The position numbers were made by a program, and so were the translations under genes. A DNA stretch of 64,000 nucleotides from Pelagibius sp040217155. Lineage in GTDB: Bacteria > Pseudomonadota > Alphaproteobacteria > Kiloniellales > Kiloniellaceae. The notes under the pieces are model-generated. The model saw only the letters and a program-made list of their open reading frames with translations, ran no database searches and had not been told where the DNA came from. The stretch lies in NCBI GenBank assembly GCA_040217155.1, contig JAVJNS010000009.1, positions 1 to 64,000 of the forward strand, given 5' to 3'. Below, one piece after another: positions 41,554-50,771 of the stretch (position 1 is the stretch's first letter; every line of letters starts with the position of its first letter).

Positions 41554-42888
41554 ATGCATCACGACATCAGGGGACTGCCGCAGACCGCCGCCAGCGCCGC
41601 GGCGATGGCTGCCTTCGACGCGACGGTGGACGCTTATCTCCGCTTCGAATTGGCCACCGGCGACAGGCTGAAGGAGGCCCTGGCCCTTGACCCGGCCATG
41701 CCGATGGCGCACTGCCTTAAAGGCTGCTTCCTGTTGCTCTTTGCCAAGCGCGACCTAGCGGCTCGGGCGGCCAAGTCACTCGGCAACGCCAGGAGCGCAG
41801 GCGCCGAAGCCGGCCTCACGCCGCGCGAAATCCAGCATCTGGCAGCATTGGAAACCTGGCTTGGCGGCGACCTTCAAGGAGCGGCCGCGCGCTACGATTC
41901 GATCCTTCTCGATCACCCGCACGACATCGTCGCCATGAAGCTGGCCGACTACCTGCATTTCTATTGCGGCGACGCTGTGGCCATGCGCGCCTCCATCGCC
42001 CGGCCCTTTTACGCCTGGAACGCAACCGTGCCCGGCTACGGATTTGTCTTGGGGATGAAGGCCTTCGCGGCGGAGGAATGCGGCGACTATGCCACGGCCG
42101 AAGCTCTGGGTCGCGAGGCTGTCGAACGCAATCCCGGCGACATCTGGGCCGCCCATGCCGTGGCCCACGTACTGGAAATGCAAGACCGCACCGCCGAAGG
42201 CGCCGCCTGGATCGGCGGCCTGGAACCGTCCTGGGCCGGCTGCAACAACTTCGCCTATCACGTCTACTGGCACCGCTGCCTCTTCTTGCTCGACCAGGGC
42301 GACGTCCCCGCCGTCCTGCGCCACTACGACGAAAAAGTGCGCGCCGACCGCTCCGAGGAGTATCTCGATATCTCCAATGCCGTCGCCCTGCTGTGGCGCC
42401 TGCAGCAGCGCGGCGCCGATGTCGGTGGACGCTGGAAAGAGCTCGGCGAGAAGTCTGCAAAGTTGAGCCGCGACCACATGCTGGTCTTTGCCGATGCGCA
42501 CTACATCATGGCGCTGGCCGCGGCCGGCTGCCCGGCTGAGGCTGAGGCAATGCTCGACAGCCTGACCAAGTTTGCGGAGGGCGAGAACACCGAAGCAAGC
42601 GTCGCCCGCGAAATCGGCCTGCCGCTGTGCCGCGCCATCCTGGCGCATCGGCGCGGCCACTATGCACAGGCCGTGGAGACTCTGCTGCCGCACCGCGCGC
42701 TTATCCGGCGCCTCGGCGGCAGCCATGCCCAGCGCGACCTCTTCGAGCAACTGCTGATCGACGCGGCGGTCAAGGCCGGTAAGACTACGGTGGCCCGGGC
42801 GCTGCTTTCCGAACGTGCCGGGGTTCGCCGCGACAATGCCTGGAACCGTGAAATGACCGCCCGCGCGGCTCGGACCCCCAGCCCCTGA
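41554..42888 (+). CDS. TPR repeat protein, TTC38-like
   Basis: The 444-residue soluble protein is built of helical repeats (AEALGREAVERNPGDIWAAHAVAHVLEMQDRTAEGAAWIGGLEPSW, NFAYHVYWHRCLFLLDQGDVPAVLRHYDEKV). The order and HxxAHVLEM motif resemble the TTC38 group, known from animals and proteobacteria but without a clear role. There is no signal peptide. It is followed 14 bases later by osmC and probably shares its transcript. Confidence 0.88.
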   Translation: MHHDIRGLPQTAASAAAMAAFDATVDAYLRFELATGDRLKEALALDPAMPMAHCLKGCFLLLFAKRDLAARAAKSLGNARSAGAEAGLTPREIQHLAALETWLGGDLQGAAARYDSILLDHPHDIVAMKLADYLHFYCGDAVAMRASIARPFYAWNATVPGYGFVLGMKAFAAEECGDYATAEALGREAVERNPGDIWAAHAVAHVLEMQDRTAEGAAWIGGLEPSWAGCNNFAYHVYWHRCLFLLDQGDVPAVLRHYDEKVRADRSEEYLDISNAVALLWRLQQRGADVGGRWKELGEKSAKLSRDHMLVFADAHYIMALAAAGCPAEAEAMLDSLTKFAEGENTEASVAREIGLPLCRAILAHRRGHYAQAVETLLPHRALIRRLGGSHAQRDLFEQLLIDAAVKAGKTTVARALLSERAGVRRDNAWNREMTARAARTPSP

Positions 42889-42902
42889 AGAAAGGAAGCC
42901 CC

Positions 42903-43385
42903 ATGCCCCGCGGCAAGGAACATTATTATCGGGCAAAGCTGACCTGGACCGGTGCCGCCAGTGGTGGAACCCGCGACTATAAGGCTTACTCCCGCGCGTT
43001 CCGCGTCGACTTCAACGGCAAGCCAACAATGGCCGGCTCGGCCGACCCGGCCTTCAAGGGCGACGCCGCGCTGCACAATCCGGAAGATCTGCTGCTGGCC
43101 GCCCTGGCCTCCTGCCATATGCTGTCCTACCTGGCTCTCGCGGCCCTCGAAGGCTTGGAGGTCGTCGCCTACGAGGATGCCGCCGGCGGTACCATGCAGC
43201 AGCAAGGCCGCGGCGGGCACTTCACGGAGGTTGTGCTGCACCCGCGAGTGATCCTCGCCCCCGGCAGCGACCTTACCCGCGCCGAAGCCCTGCACGAAGA
43301 AGCGCACAAAACCTGTTTCATCGCCAACTCAGTTAATTTTCCGGTTCGCCACGTGGCGGACGTAAGCTGCGCCGAAACATGCTGA
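42903..43385 (+). CDS. OsmC family peroxidase
   Basis: The 160-residue protein has the two OsmC/Ohr catalytic cysteines in ALASCHMLSYLALAALEGL and EEAHKTCFIANSVNFPV. These proteins reduce organic hydroperoxides with thiol-dependent turnover. The ATG follows AAAGGAAG. It is 14 bases after the TPR gene on the same strand. Confidence 0.95.
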   Translation: MPRGKEHYYRAKLTWTGAASGGTRDYKAYSRAFRVDFNGKPTMAGSADPAFKGDAALHNPEDLLLAALASCHMLSYLALAALEGLEVVAYEDAAGGTMQQQGRGGHFTEVVLHPRVILAPGSDLTRAEALHEEAHKTCFIANSVNFPVRHVADVSCAETC

Positions 43386-43395
43386 TCCGTGACAA

Positions 43396-43438
43396 ATATC
43401 ATAGTCAGGCGACAAACCTTCCCCTTAGGCTATGATAT
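43396..43438. repeat. 9-bp dyad upstream of the mla operon
   Basis: ATATCATAG (43396-43404) and CTATGATAT (43430-43438) are perfect arms 25 bases apart in the only gap before mlaE. TGACA-like flanks nearly extend both sides. It may be a promoter-operator. Confidence 0.5.
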
Positions 43439-43500
43439 GTCAGGGAAACTGACGTTGAGGGGGCAGCCGGCATGCCGGAACGGGCCCGGCCAGTAGCAAC

Positions 43501-44661
43501 GTGAGCGCCGCGGAGGATCTCGGCGCCGGCACCGGGGCGGCTTCCGCCCTGGAGGTGCGGCGCGAGGACGCGGTTCTGCGCGTCTGCTTTGTCGGCGCCT
43601 GGATCACCCGGGAGCTGGCCCGCCACGATGATGCCCTGCGCCGCCTCGATCTGGGCGGCGCCCAGCAGATTGCCGTCGATCTCAGCGCTTGCAGCGCCAT
43701 CGACAGCGCCGGCGCCTGGGTTCTCGACCGCACTGTCGAAGACCTAAAGCGCCGGGGCGCCGAGGTCACTCTGGTTGGCAGTTCACCGGCCATCGAGACC
43801 CTGCTCGGCACCGTCGCCCGGCAGCACGTCGACCTGCCGCCGGCGCCCAAGCCGGACAACCCCATTATCGCCGTGGCGCTGCGCGTCGGCCGCGAGACGC
43901 TACGCATCTGCAGCGAAGCGACCGATCTGCTGTCCTTTCTGGGTTTGACGGTCACGGTCTTCCTGCGCTCGCTGTTGAAGCCCTGGCGCATTCGGCTGGT
44001 GCCACTGATCGCCCATATGGAACAGACCGGCCTCAATGCCCTGCCCATCGTCGGCCTGATTTCCTTCCTCGTCGGCATAGTGCTGGCCTATCAGGGTGCC
44101 GATCAGCTGGCCCGTTTCGGGGCGCAGATCTTCACCGTCAATCTGGTCGCCGTCGGTGTCCTGCGCGAGATGGGCATCTTGTTGACCGCCATCATCGTCG
44201 CCGGCCGCTCCGGCTCTTCCTTCACGGCACAGATCGGCACCATGAAGGTAAACGAAGAGGTCGATGCCATGCAGACCCTGGGGCTCGACCCCATGGAAGT
44301 CCTGGTCATGCCGCGGGTTTTCGCCCTGGTCCTGGTCTTGCCGCTGCTGACCTTCTATGCCGATATCATGGGCCTGCTCGGTGGCGCCGTCATGGCCACA
44401 GTGGTGCTCGACATCTCCTTTTTCCAGTTCGTCCGCCAACTGAGCGACGCGGTCACATTGGAAACCTTTCTGGTCGGCATCATCAAGGCGCCGCTCTTTG
44501 CCTTTATCATCGGCATGATCGGCTGCTACGAGGGACTGCAGGTCTCGCGCAGCGCCGAATCCGTCGGGCGCCAGACCACCCGCGCCGTGGTCGAGTCGAT
44601 TTTCCTGGTGATCGTGCTCGATGCTCTGCTGTCGATCTTTTTTTCCGTCATCGGCTTCTGA
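43501..44661 (+). CDS. mlaE: MlaE permease with N-terminal STAS domain
   Basis: The 386-residue protein fuses a STAS (MlaB-like) domain (LEVRREDAVLRVCFVGAWITRELARHDDALRRLDLGGAQQIAVDLSACSAIDSAGAW, about 20-115) to an MlaE permease (SFLVGIVLAYQGADQLARFGAQIFTVNLVAVGVLREMGILLTAIIVAGRSGSSFTAQIG). It is the membrane part of a phospholipid or lipid transporter between outer and inner membranes. The GTG start has no strong ribosome site. The four genes to 47287 are in operon order. Confidence 0.93.
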   Translation: MSAAEDLGAGTGAASALEVRREDAVLRVCFVGAWITRELARHDDALRRLDLGGAQQIAVDLSACSAIDSAGAWVLDRTVEDLKRRGAEVTLVGSSPAIETLLGTVARQHVDLPPAPKPDNPIIAVALRVGRETLRICSEATDLLSFLGLTVTVFLRSLLKPWRIRLVPLIAHMEQTGLNALPIVGLISFLVGIVLAYQGADQLARFGAQIFTVNLVAVGVLREMGILLTAIIVAGRSGSSFTAQIGTMKVNEEVDAMQTLGLDPMEVLVMPRVFALVLVLPLLTFYADIMGLLGGAVMATVVLDISFFQFVRQLSDAVTLETFLVGIIKAPLFAFIIGMIGCYEGLQVSRSAESVGRQTTRAVVESIFLVIVLDALLSIFFSVIGF

Positions 44662-44663
44662 AG

Positions 44664-45533
44664 ATGGCCGATGTCAGGAACCAAGCCGGCAACGGCAGCG
44701 AAGAAGGCCTGATTGGCAGTGGGAGAGTCCGCCGCGGCGACGAAATTCTCGGCATCACCGGACTGCGCACTCAGTTCGGCAGCACGGTGATCCACGACAA
44801 CCTGGATTTCAGCGTGCGCGCCGGGGAAGTCATGGGCGTGGTCGGCGGTTCGGGCACCGGCAAGTCGGTGCTGGTCCGCACCATCATCGGCCTCAACAAG
44901 GCGCGCGCCGGGCGCATCGTCGTCTTCGGCCAAGACCTCGCCACACTGCCGGCACCTGCGCGGCGGACCATGCAATCGCGCTGGGGCGTGCTGTTCCAGG
45001 ACGGCGCCCTCTTTTCCTCCCTCACCGTGGCGCAGAACATCGAGGTGCCGATGAAGGAACACAGCGACCTGCCGCCGGCGCTCAGGCAGGAGCTGATCGA
45101 GGTGAAGGTGGCCATGGTGGGGCTGCCGCCGGACGCGGCCCACAAGTACCCGGCCGAGCTGTCCGGCGGCATGCGTAAGCGTGCGGGACTGGCCCGCGCG
45201 CTGGCGCTGGACGCCGACATCCTTTTTCTCGACGAGCCGACCGCGGGGCTCGATCCCATCGGCGCGGCCAACTTCGACAGCCTGATCGGCGACCTGCAGC
45301 GCGCGCTCGGCCTCACGGTCGTCATGGTGACCCATGATCTGGACTCGCTCTACGCCATCTGTGACCGGGTGTCTGTCTTGGTGGACAAACGTGTTAAGGT
45401 GGGCACGATCGAAGAGCTGATGCGCGAACCTGACCCTTGGATTCAGGAGTATTTCGGTGGTCCGCGCGGACGCGCGGCGGCGGGCAGCGCGGGACAAGCG
45501 GCGAACGGCATAACAGCATCACAGGAAGCCTGA
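44664..45533 (+). CDS. mlaF: Mla ABC transporter ATPase (MlaF)
   Basis: The 289-residue ATPase has Walker A (GGSGTGKSVL), signature LSGGMRKRAGLARALALD, and Walker B DILFLDEPTAGLDP. It pairs with MlaE two bases downstream of its stop codon. The C-terminal tail (GPRGRAAAGSAGQAANG) is extra and low complexity. It powers lipid transfer with the MlaD substrate-binding protein. Confidence 0.95.
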   Translation: MADVRNQAGNGSEEGLIGSGRVRRGDEILGITGLRTQFGSTVIHDNLDFSVRAGEVMGVVGGSGTGKSVLVRTIIGLNKARAGRIVVFGQDLATLPAPARRTMQSRWGVLFQDGALFSSLTVAQNIEVPMKEHSDLPPALRQELIEVKVAMVGLPPDAAHKYPAELSGGMRKRAGLARALALDADILFLDEPTAGLDPIGAANFDSLIGDLQRALGLTVVMVTHDLDSLYAICDRVSVLVDKRVKVGTIEELMREPDPWIQEYFGGPRGRAAAGSAGQAANGITASQEA

Positions 45534-45555
45534 GGGAGCGTCACAGGAAGAGTTC

Positions 45556-46602
45556 ATGGAGACACGCGCCAACTACATCATGGTCGGCTTCTTTGTGCTG
45601 CTGCTGGCCTTCGGTCTGCTCGGCTTTGTGCTCTGGATCGCCAAGTTTCAGCTCGAGGAGGAGTTCGCCTACTACGACATCGTCTTCGAGAGCACTGTCA
45701 CCGGGCTGAAAGAAGGCAGTCCCGTGCGCTACAGCGGCGTACGCGTTGGCGAGGTCATCAGCGTGGATCTCGATCCCGACCGCCCGACCGCCATCCGCGT
45801 CACCGTCGAGGTGCAAAAGCGCACACCGGTGCGCGCCGACAGCATCGCCACCCTGGAACTGGAAGGCCTTACCGGCGGACGCTATGTGCAGTTGAGCGGC
45901 GGTTCACCGGAACAGCCCGCCCTGGAGCCCCCGCCGGGCCGCAAACTTGTGGAGATACCGTCGGGTTCTTCTTCGTTCGAGCGGGTTCTGGAGGACGCCC
46001 CGGAGATTTTGGAGAACGTCAACATCCTGCTGCTGCGCGCCCAGGCCCTGCTCAGCGAGCGCAACCTCAAGAATATCGAGCAGCTGGTTGTCAATCTCAC
46101 CGAGGTCACCGGGGCGGTCGCGGAAAACCGCGACAACATCGACCAGTTGATCGCCGACGCGGCGCTGACCATGCAGAATCTGCGCGAAGCGACCGGCAGT
46201 CTGGAGACCATGGCCGGCTCCCTGGACCAGAACGTCCAGCGTCTGACCGACCGCGCCGACTCCACCCTGACGACCTTCGAAACAATGGCCAGCAGCATCG
46301 ACCGCGAAGTAACGCTGACCAGCAAGGACGCGCGCGGCTTGATCACAAGTCTCAAGGTGACGGCGGAGAACCTGTCGGGCGCCACCAACGAACTGGAGGC
46401 AATGATCGCCGAGAACCGCGAGCCGATACGAGACTTCGCCAACTCCGGACTCTATGAACTGACGAACCTGCTGACCGAGGCCCGCGATCTGATCGTGGTT
46501 CTCAACCGCGTCACCACCGAAGTACAGCGCGATCCTGCCCGGTTCATCTTCGGCGACCAACAGCAAGGCTACGAGGCTCAGCAAGGCTATGGAACACAGT
46601 AA
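45556..46602 (+). CDS. mlaD: MlaD/MCE domain protein
   Basis: The 348-residue protein has one N-terminal membrane helix (about 10-30) and an MCE domain (FESTVTGLKEGSPVRYSGVRVGEVISVDLDPDRPTAIRVTVEVQKRTPVRADSIATLELEGLTGGRYVQLSGG). A long helical periplasmic part follows. MlaD hexamers bridge the permease to lipids. It starts 22 bases after the ATPase gene; its 3' end overlaps the lipoprotein gene by 14 bases. Confidence 0.94.
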   Translation: METRANYIMVGFFVLLLAFGLLGFVLWIAKFQLEEEFAYYDIVFESTVTGLKEGSPVRYSGVRVGEVISVDLDPDRPTAIRVTVEVQKRTPVRADSIATLELEGLTGGRYVQLSGGSPEQPALEPPPGRKLVEIPSGSSSFERVLEDAPEILENVNILLLRAQALLSERNLKNIEQLVVNLTEVTGAVAENRDNIDQLIADAALTMQNLREATGSLETMAGSLDQNVQRLTDRADSTLTTFETMASSIDREVTLTSKDARGLITSLKVTAENLSGATNELEAMIAENREPIRDFANSGLYELTNLLTEARDLIVVLNRVTTEVQRDPARFIFGDQQQGYEAQQGYGTQ

Positions 46603-47287
46603 AATTAGCGATTCCAATGACTTCCTTGGTAGTACCGGCTGTGGCCGGCGGCGACTCCTGCAGGCAGCGGCAGCACTGCCATTAGCGGCGTTGGCCGCGG
46701 GCTGCAGCCTGCCGGTACCGGGGCAGGGACCGCCCCCGGAACTGTTTCGCCTGACCCCGAAGAGCACCTTCCGGGACGATTTGCCGACCGCGAACTGGCA
46801 GCTGATTCTGGAGCCACCGGTCGCCAATGCCGGCCTCAACACCACGCGTATTGCACTGCAGCGTGGCCCGACGCAGCTGGAATACTATGCCCGTTCCGGT
46901 TGGGCAGACCGCGCGCCGGTAATGATTCAGACTTTGATGATCGAATCCTTCGAGAATTCGCACAAAATCGTCTCCGTGGGGCGTGAATCGGTCGGATTGC
47001 GGGCCGATTTCATTTTGAAGACCGAGTTGCGCGAGTTGCAGGCGATCTATCCCAATGGTGGACCTCCCGATGCCTGGGTCGGCCTCAACGCGAAGCTGGT
47101 GCAAATGCCGCGGCGCGCCATAGTTGCCTCGAAGTCCTTCGAACATCGCGTGGGCGCGGAGACCGACAACCTACCGCTTATCGTCGATGCTTTCGACGAA
47201 GCGCTCGGCAAGGTGTTGCGCCAGTTGGTCGAGTGGACCCTGATCGAGGGTGACAAGGCCGCCCGGGCCAGAATTCAACCTTCCTGA
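46589..47287 (+). CDS. ABC-transport auxiliary lipoprotein (PqiC/MlaC-site partner)
   Basis: The 232-residue protein has a lipobox (LPLAALAAGC) after an RRRLLQ basic stretch and the auxiliary-lipoprotein pattern (PELFRLTPKSTF, NWQLILEPPVANAGLNTTRIAL, EYYARSGWADRAPVMIQTLMIESFENS, LRADFILKTELRELQAIY). Such lipoproteins sit in the outer membrane and complete MCE transport systems. No MlaC- or MlaA-like gene is present here; this lipoprotein probably takes that place. It overlaps mlaD. Confidence 0.88.
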   Translation: MEHSKISDSNDFLGSTGCGRRRLLQAAAALPLAALAAGCSLPVPGQGPPPELFRLTPKSTFRDDLPTANWQLILEPPVANAGLNTTRIALQRGPTQLEYYARSGWADRAPVMIQTLMIESFENSHKIVSVGRESVGLRADFILKTELRELQAIYPNGGPPDAWVGLNAKLVQMPRRAIVASKSFEHRVGAETDNLPLIVDAFDEALGKVLRQLVEWTLIEGDKAARARIQPS

Positions 47288-47359
47288 ACCGCTCCCTCCA
47301 GCGGAACGAGTCCGTCACGCGGGCTTCTTAACGTCCGTGGTAAACAAATGCTTGTCATT

Positions 47360-47381
47360 AGGAAAAAGCTTACCTTTTCCT
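47360..47381. repeat. inverted repeat before the acidic coiled-coil gene
   Basis: AGGAAAA (47360-47366) and TTTTCCT (47375-47381) flank 8 bases, 41 bases before the ATG at 47423. It may be an operator or a weak hairpin. Confidence 0.4.
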
Positions 47382-47422
47382 GGCAGCCTGAAGGGGTCAG
47401 CAGTTAAGGGACCCCCCAGCAG

Positions 47423-48754
47423 ATGACCGAGATTAAAGACCTTCGAGAGCGTGTAGAGGCGGCTGAAGAGCGATTCGGCCTGATCGACGAGCAGCAGCAG
47501 CACTACAGCGAGCGTTTGATTGGCCTGATCGAGACGATCGAGGCGCAACTGGCGGCGGCGCGCCAGGAAATCGAAAACCAGATTGCCGAGAACCTGCGCC
47601 TCTCCCAGGAGAACGAGGAGCTGCGCAGCATGCTTCACACGGTGTTGCGCTCGATCGAGGAGAAAACCTTCACCGAGACACTGCAGAATCTGGAGGCACG
47701 AGTTTGCGCCCTGGTGGCTAAACCCCAGGCAGGCGGCGGTTCGCCGTCCACAGCCCACGCGGCAACCCCCGCTGATTCCGCTCTCTCAGACGTGCCCGCC
47801 GCCAGCGCCGACGAAGCGGACAGCGGCATCGGGCCCGATATCGACGCCATGGTCGAGCCGGAGAACGACCCGGGGGAGGCGGTCGAGGCGCCCTTGATCC
47901 TGGAGGCTGCACCGACCGACGGCACCGATGCCGGCGGCGAAGAACTCGATGCGGCGGTTCTCGAGGACGCCGAGATGGCCGGCGACACGGCGGCCTTGGA
48001 AAATCCTCCTTTGGTTGAGGAGCCGATCGCAGAGGCCAGTGACGAAGCCGCCGTCGAAGACGCCTTCTCCGAACACAGCCCGGCCGCCGATGCCACGACC
48101 GAGGCTGACGAAAGGGAGGAAGTCGAAACGGCTGCCGTCCCGGAAGAACCGGCTGCGAGCCAACCGGAGCCGGCGCCAGCAGAAGCTGACCTGGAAAGGC
48201 CGGATTCGGCGATGGGCGATGTCACCTTCGAGGACGACCCCCAGGCCCTCGCCGAAGCGGAGACAGGGGCGGAGGCAGAGGCAGCGGCGGAGACCGGCCT
48301 GGAAGCGGAAAGCGAGATGACCGCCGCCGAGGCGGAAGACGACGGGTTCAAAATCGCCGCCATGGCACCCGATGAGGTGGAAGCGGCGGTCGCGGACATG
48401 GACGATCCCGGCACCGCCGAAGCTGCCGCGGTCGAGCTCGAAACTGAGCCGGTGATTGATCCGGAGCTCAGTGAGCCCGAAGCCGTGTCAGCGCCTGAAT
48501 CTTCAGAGCCGGTCGAGGAGGCCATGGACCAGCACATAGAGGCCCAGGAGTCCGCGGCGCGGGAGCCTGGAGTCGATTCCGCTCCCTCGGTGAAGGAGAT
48601 CATTCGCCGCGTCGGTGACCTGGCGCGTGAGCTTGAAAAGGCGGAGACACAGCGCAAGACCTCTCCCGATCCCACGGAAACAGCGTCAGAGGAAGTCGCT
48701 GTGGAAGAATCTGACGTCGGCCCACCGCCCTTCGACAAGGCGGCGAACGCCTGA
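47423..48754 (+). CDS. acidic coiled-coil protein of unknown function (443 aa)
   Basis: The N-terminal ~90 residues are heptad-like coiled coil (LRERVEAAEERFGLIDEQQQHYSERLIGLIETIEAQLAAARQEIENQIAENLRLSQENEELRSML). The middle is Ala/Glu/Asp/Pro-rich low complexity with many acidic residues, and a second short helix (VKEIIRRVGDLARELEKAE) is near the end. There is no signal or membrane segment. No family is recognised. It follows the mla operon by 135 bases and has a terminator of its own. Confidence 0.8.
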   Translation: MTEIKDLRERVEAAEERFGLIDEQQQHYSERLIGLIETIEAQLAAARQEIENQIAENLRLSQENEELRSMLHTVLRSIEEKTFTETLQNLEARVCALVAKPQAGGGSPSTAHAATPADSALSDVPAASADEADSGIGPDIDAMVEPENDPGEAVEAPLILEAAPTDGTDAGGEELDAAVLEDAEMAGDTAALENPPLVEEPIAEASDEAAVEDAFSEHSPAADATTEADEREEVETAAVPEEPAASQPEPAPAEADLERPDSAMGDVTFEDDPQALAEAETGAEAEAAAETGLEAESEMTAAEAEDDGFKIAAMAPDEVEAAVADMDDPGTAEAAAVELETEPVIDPELSEPEAVSAPESSEPVEEAMDQHIEAQESAAREPGVDSAPSVKEIIRRVGDLARELEKAETQRKTSPDPTETASEEVAVEESDVGPPPFDKAANA

Positions 48755-48778
48755 AGCCAGCCCGGACTGGTGATTTGG

Positions 48779-48809
48779 AAGCGGCCCTTCGTGGGCCGCT
48801 TCTTTTTTG
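48779..48809 (+). terminator. terminator of the acidic coiled-coil gene
   Basis: AAGCGGCCC and GGGCCGCTT form a tight stem around TTCGT, followed by CTTTTTT. It lies 25 bases past the stop. Confidence 0.9.
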
Positions 48810-48876
48810 TGCGCTGTGTTTCGGCCGTTGTTGCCCCATCCTTTGACCCAAGACGGCGGAACACCGAGGATAGGGC

Positions 48877-49599
48877 ATGACCGATACCGTGATCGAGTTT
48901 GCCTGGGCGGCGGCGGGACTGCGTCCCTTGATGTCGCGCTGCGATACCTTCGTCATCGTCGACGTGCTCTGCTTCAGCACCTCTGTGGTCGTTGCCGTGT
49001 CTCGAGGTGCTGAAGTTTTGCCCTTTCCGCTCGGCAAGCAAGGTGCCGACGAAGCAGCGCGCAGCGGCGGCGCGCTGCTGGCCCAACCGCGGGACGCAGC
49101 CAAGGGCGCTCCAAGCCTGTCGCCTGCCTCCTTGACGCGCCTCGAGGCCGGCACCCGGCTGCTGCTGCCCTCGCCGAACGGTTCCGCTCTTTCGGCCATG
49201 GTCAGCGAATCCACCGCCTTTGCCGGCTGCCTGCGCAACGCCACCGCGGTCGCGGCGGCACTACAGGAGGCCGGAAAGAACATCGCCGTCATCGCGGCCG
49301 GCGAACACTGGCCGGGCGGCAGCCTGCGCCCGGCCATCGAGGATCTGATGGGCGCCGGCGCCATCATCGCTCGTCTTGACGGCAGTTTATCTGCCGACGC
49401 GCGGGCCGCGCGGGCCGCCTATCACGAGTTCCAAGGGGAACTGCCGGAAACCTTGCAATCCAGCGTCTCCGGGCAGGAACTGATCGGCCGCGGCTTTGCT
49501 CAGGACGTGGTTCTGGCCGGCGAGGAAGACGGGAGCACCGCAGTGCCGGTCCTGCGAGACGGCGCGTACCGCAATCTCGCCGCCGCCGTTCCGTCGTAA
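48877..49599 (+). CDS. ComB-family 2-phosphosulfolactate phosphatase-like protein
   Basis: The 240-residue protein has the ComB pattern: FVIVDVLCFSTSVVVAVSRGAEVLPFP, LLLPSPNGSALS, NATAVAAAL and a C-terminal QDVVLAGEEDGSTAVPVLRDG. ComB acts in coenzyme M or sulfolactate routes. No other gene of that pathway is nearby, so the native substrate is uncertain. The start is the ATG at 48877. Confidence 0.82.
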   Translation: MTDTVIEFAWAAAGLRPLMSRCDTFVIVDVLCFSTSVVVAVSRGAEVLPFPLGKQGADEAARSGGALLAQPRDAAKGAPSLSPASLTRLEAGTRLLLPSPNGSALSAMVSESTAFAGCLRNATAVAAALQEAGKNIAVIAAGEHWPGGSLRPAIEDLMGAGAIIARLDGSLSADARAARAAYHEFQGELPETLQSSVSGQELIGRGFAQDVVLAGEEDGSTAVPVLRDGAYRNLAAAVPS

Positions 49600-49603
49600 T
49601 GCG

Positions 49604-50674
49604 CTAACTGCGCCAGCGCAGGGTGCAGTCCTTGATGGGGTTCTCGAAGGGCCGGCCTTCTTCAGCAGCGCGCAGCCATTCGCGCTTCAAGCGCTGATAC
49701 CACTTGGCCTGGGTGTCGGCGTCGTCGATCAGCAGGAGGCTGGGGCTGTCGGCGAGCCCCTCCTGCTGGCGCACCACTACGACCCGGTCTTGGGAGAGAA
49801 AGACGTTGGCCAGATAGCGCGCCAGGGGCTTCAGCGGCGCTGTCCAGGGCAGCGTCCAGTAAAGCGCCTGATGAACCTCCGTTTCGCTCTCGCTCACCGG
49901 CGTTATGGCGGTGAGGCTCGCCGCGCTATGCCGATCGCCCTCGATGGTCTCGACCCGCAGGCCCGGCAGGGCATAGGTGATTTCCGTTGTCACGCCCTTG
50001 CCGAGGATTTGATAGACCCGGTTCTGTGGCGGCAGGGCATGACGCTTCATGCGCCATCCCAAAGGCGCCGGTCCGAAATGCTTCTCCTTGAGGCGCAGCT
50101 TCCGGGCGTTCTTTTTCCACCACCAGGAAGTGTGCACGAAGGCTGCGTGGGTCGGATCCATGAGACCGAAGGCGGCCTGGTCGCTGGAGCAGGGAAAGAC
50201 CTGCGAGATCGATACCTGAGGTCTGCGCCCATCGACGCCCGGCACTGCTGGAGGTGGCGGCAACTTCTCGATTTTCGCCGTCGGCAGGCGGGCCGTTTTC
50301 TCACCCAGGTAAACCCAGATGTTGCCCTGCACCTCGCGGCAGGGATAGGCGCCACAGCGGATGCGCCCCACCGCCATATCCTGCTCCGGCGTCAACGACG
50401 GAATGGCCGTACAATGCCCGCCCGTGTCGAAGCGCCAGCCGTGGTAGCTGCATGCCACCTCGCGGCCGTCGAACTTACCGTAGGACAGCGGAATACCGCG
50501 GTGCGGGCAGATGTCGCGCAGCGCAAATACCGCGCCGTCGGCCCCGCGGCAGAGCAGCACCGGTTCGCCCAGAAGTCGCTTTGTCGCCATGGCCCCGCGG
50601 CGCAGCTTCGCACCGGGCAGCGCCAGGTACCAGAAGTTCCGCAACCAAGGTTGAGCGTTGTCGATCATTTCCAT
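49604..50674 (-). CDS. Rieske-type aromatic ring-hydroxylating oxygenase alpha subunit
   Basis: The 356-residue protein has a Rieske [2Fe-2S] site in CPHRG (C56, H58) and CSYHGWRF (C75, H78), and the mononuclear iron site D173, H176, H181 in LMDPTHAAFVH. It belongs to the VanA/phenoxybenzoate-dioxygenase-like oxygenases that need a separate reductase. No reductase gene is adjacent. The substrate is unknown. The start may be M1 or M3. Confidence 0.93.
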   Translation of the reverse strand: MEMIDNAQPWLRNFWYLALPGAKLRRGAMATKRLLGEPVLLCRGADGAVFALRDICPHRGIPLSYGKFDGREVACSYHGWRFDTGGHCTAIPSLTPEQDMAVGRIRCGAYPCREVQGNIWVYLGEKTARLPTAKIEKLPPPPAVPGVDGRRPQVSISQVFPCSSDQAAFGLMDPTHAAFVHTSWWWKKNARKLRLKEKHFGPAPLGWRMKRHALPPQNRVYQILGKGVTTEITYALPGLRVETIEGDRHSAASLTAITPVSESETEVHQALYWTLPWTAPLKPLARYLANVFLSQDRVVVVRQQEGLADSPSLLLIDDADTQAKWYQRLKREWLRAAEEGRPFENPIKDCTLRWRS

Positions 50675-50771
50675 CCATACCGCAGCCGGTGCTCCTGATA
50701 CACCATCGCTAGCGCCGGGGCGAGAGGCCTCCCCGGTTGCTACGGCGCCGGATCAGCCCCATATTTTCACC

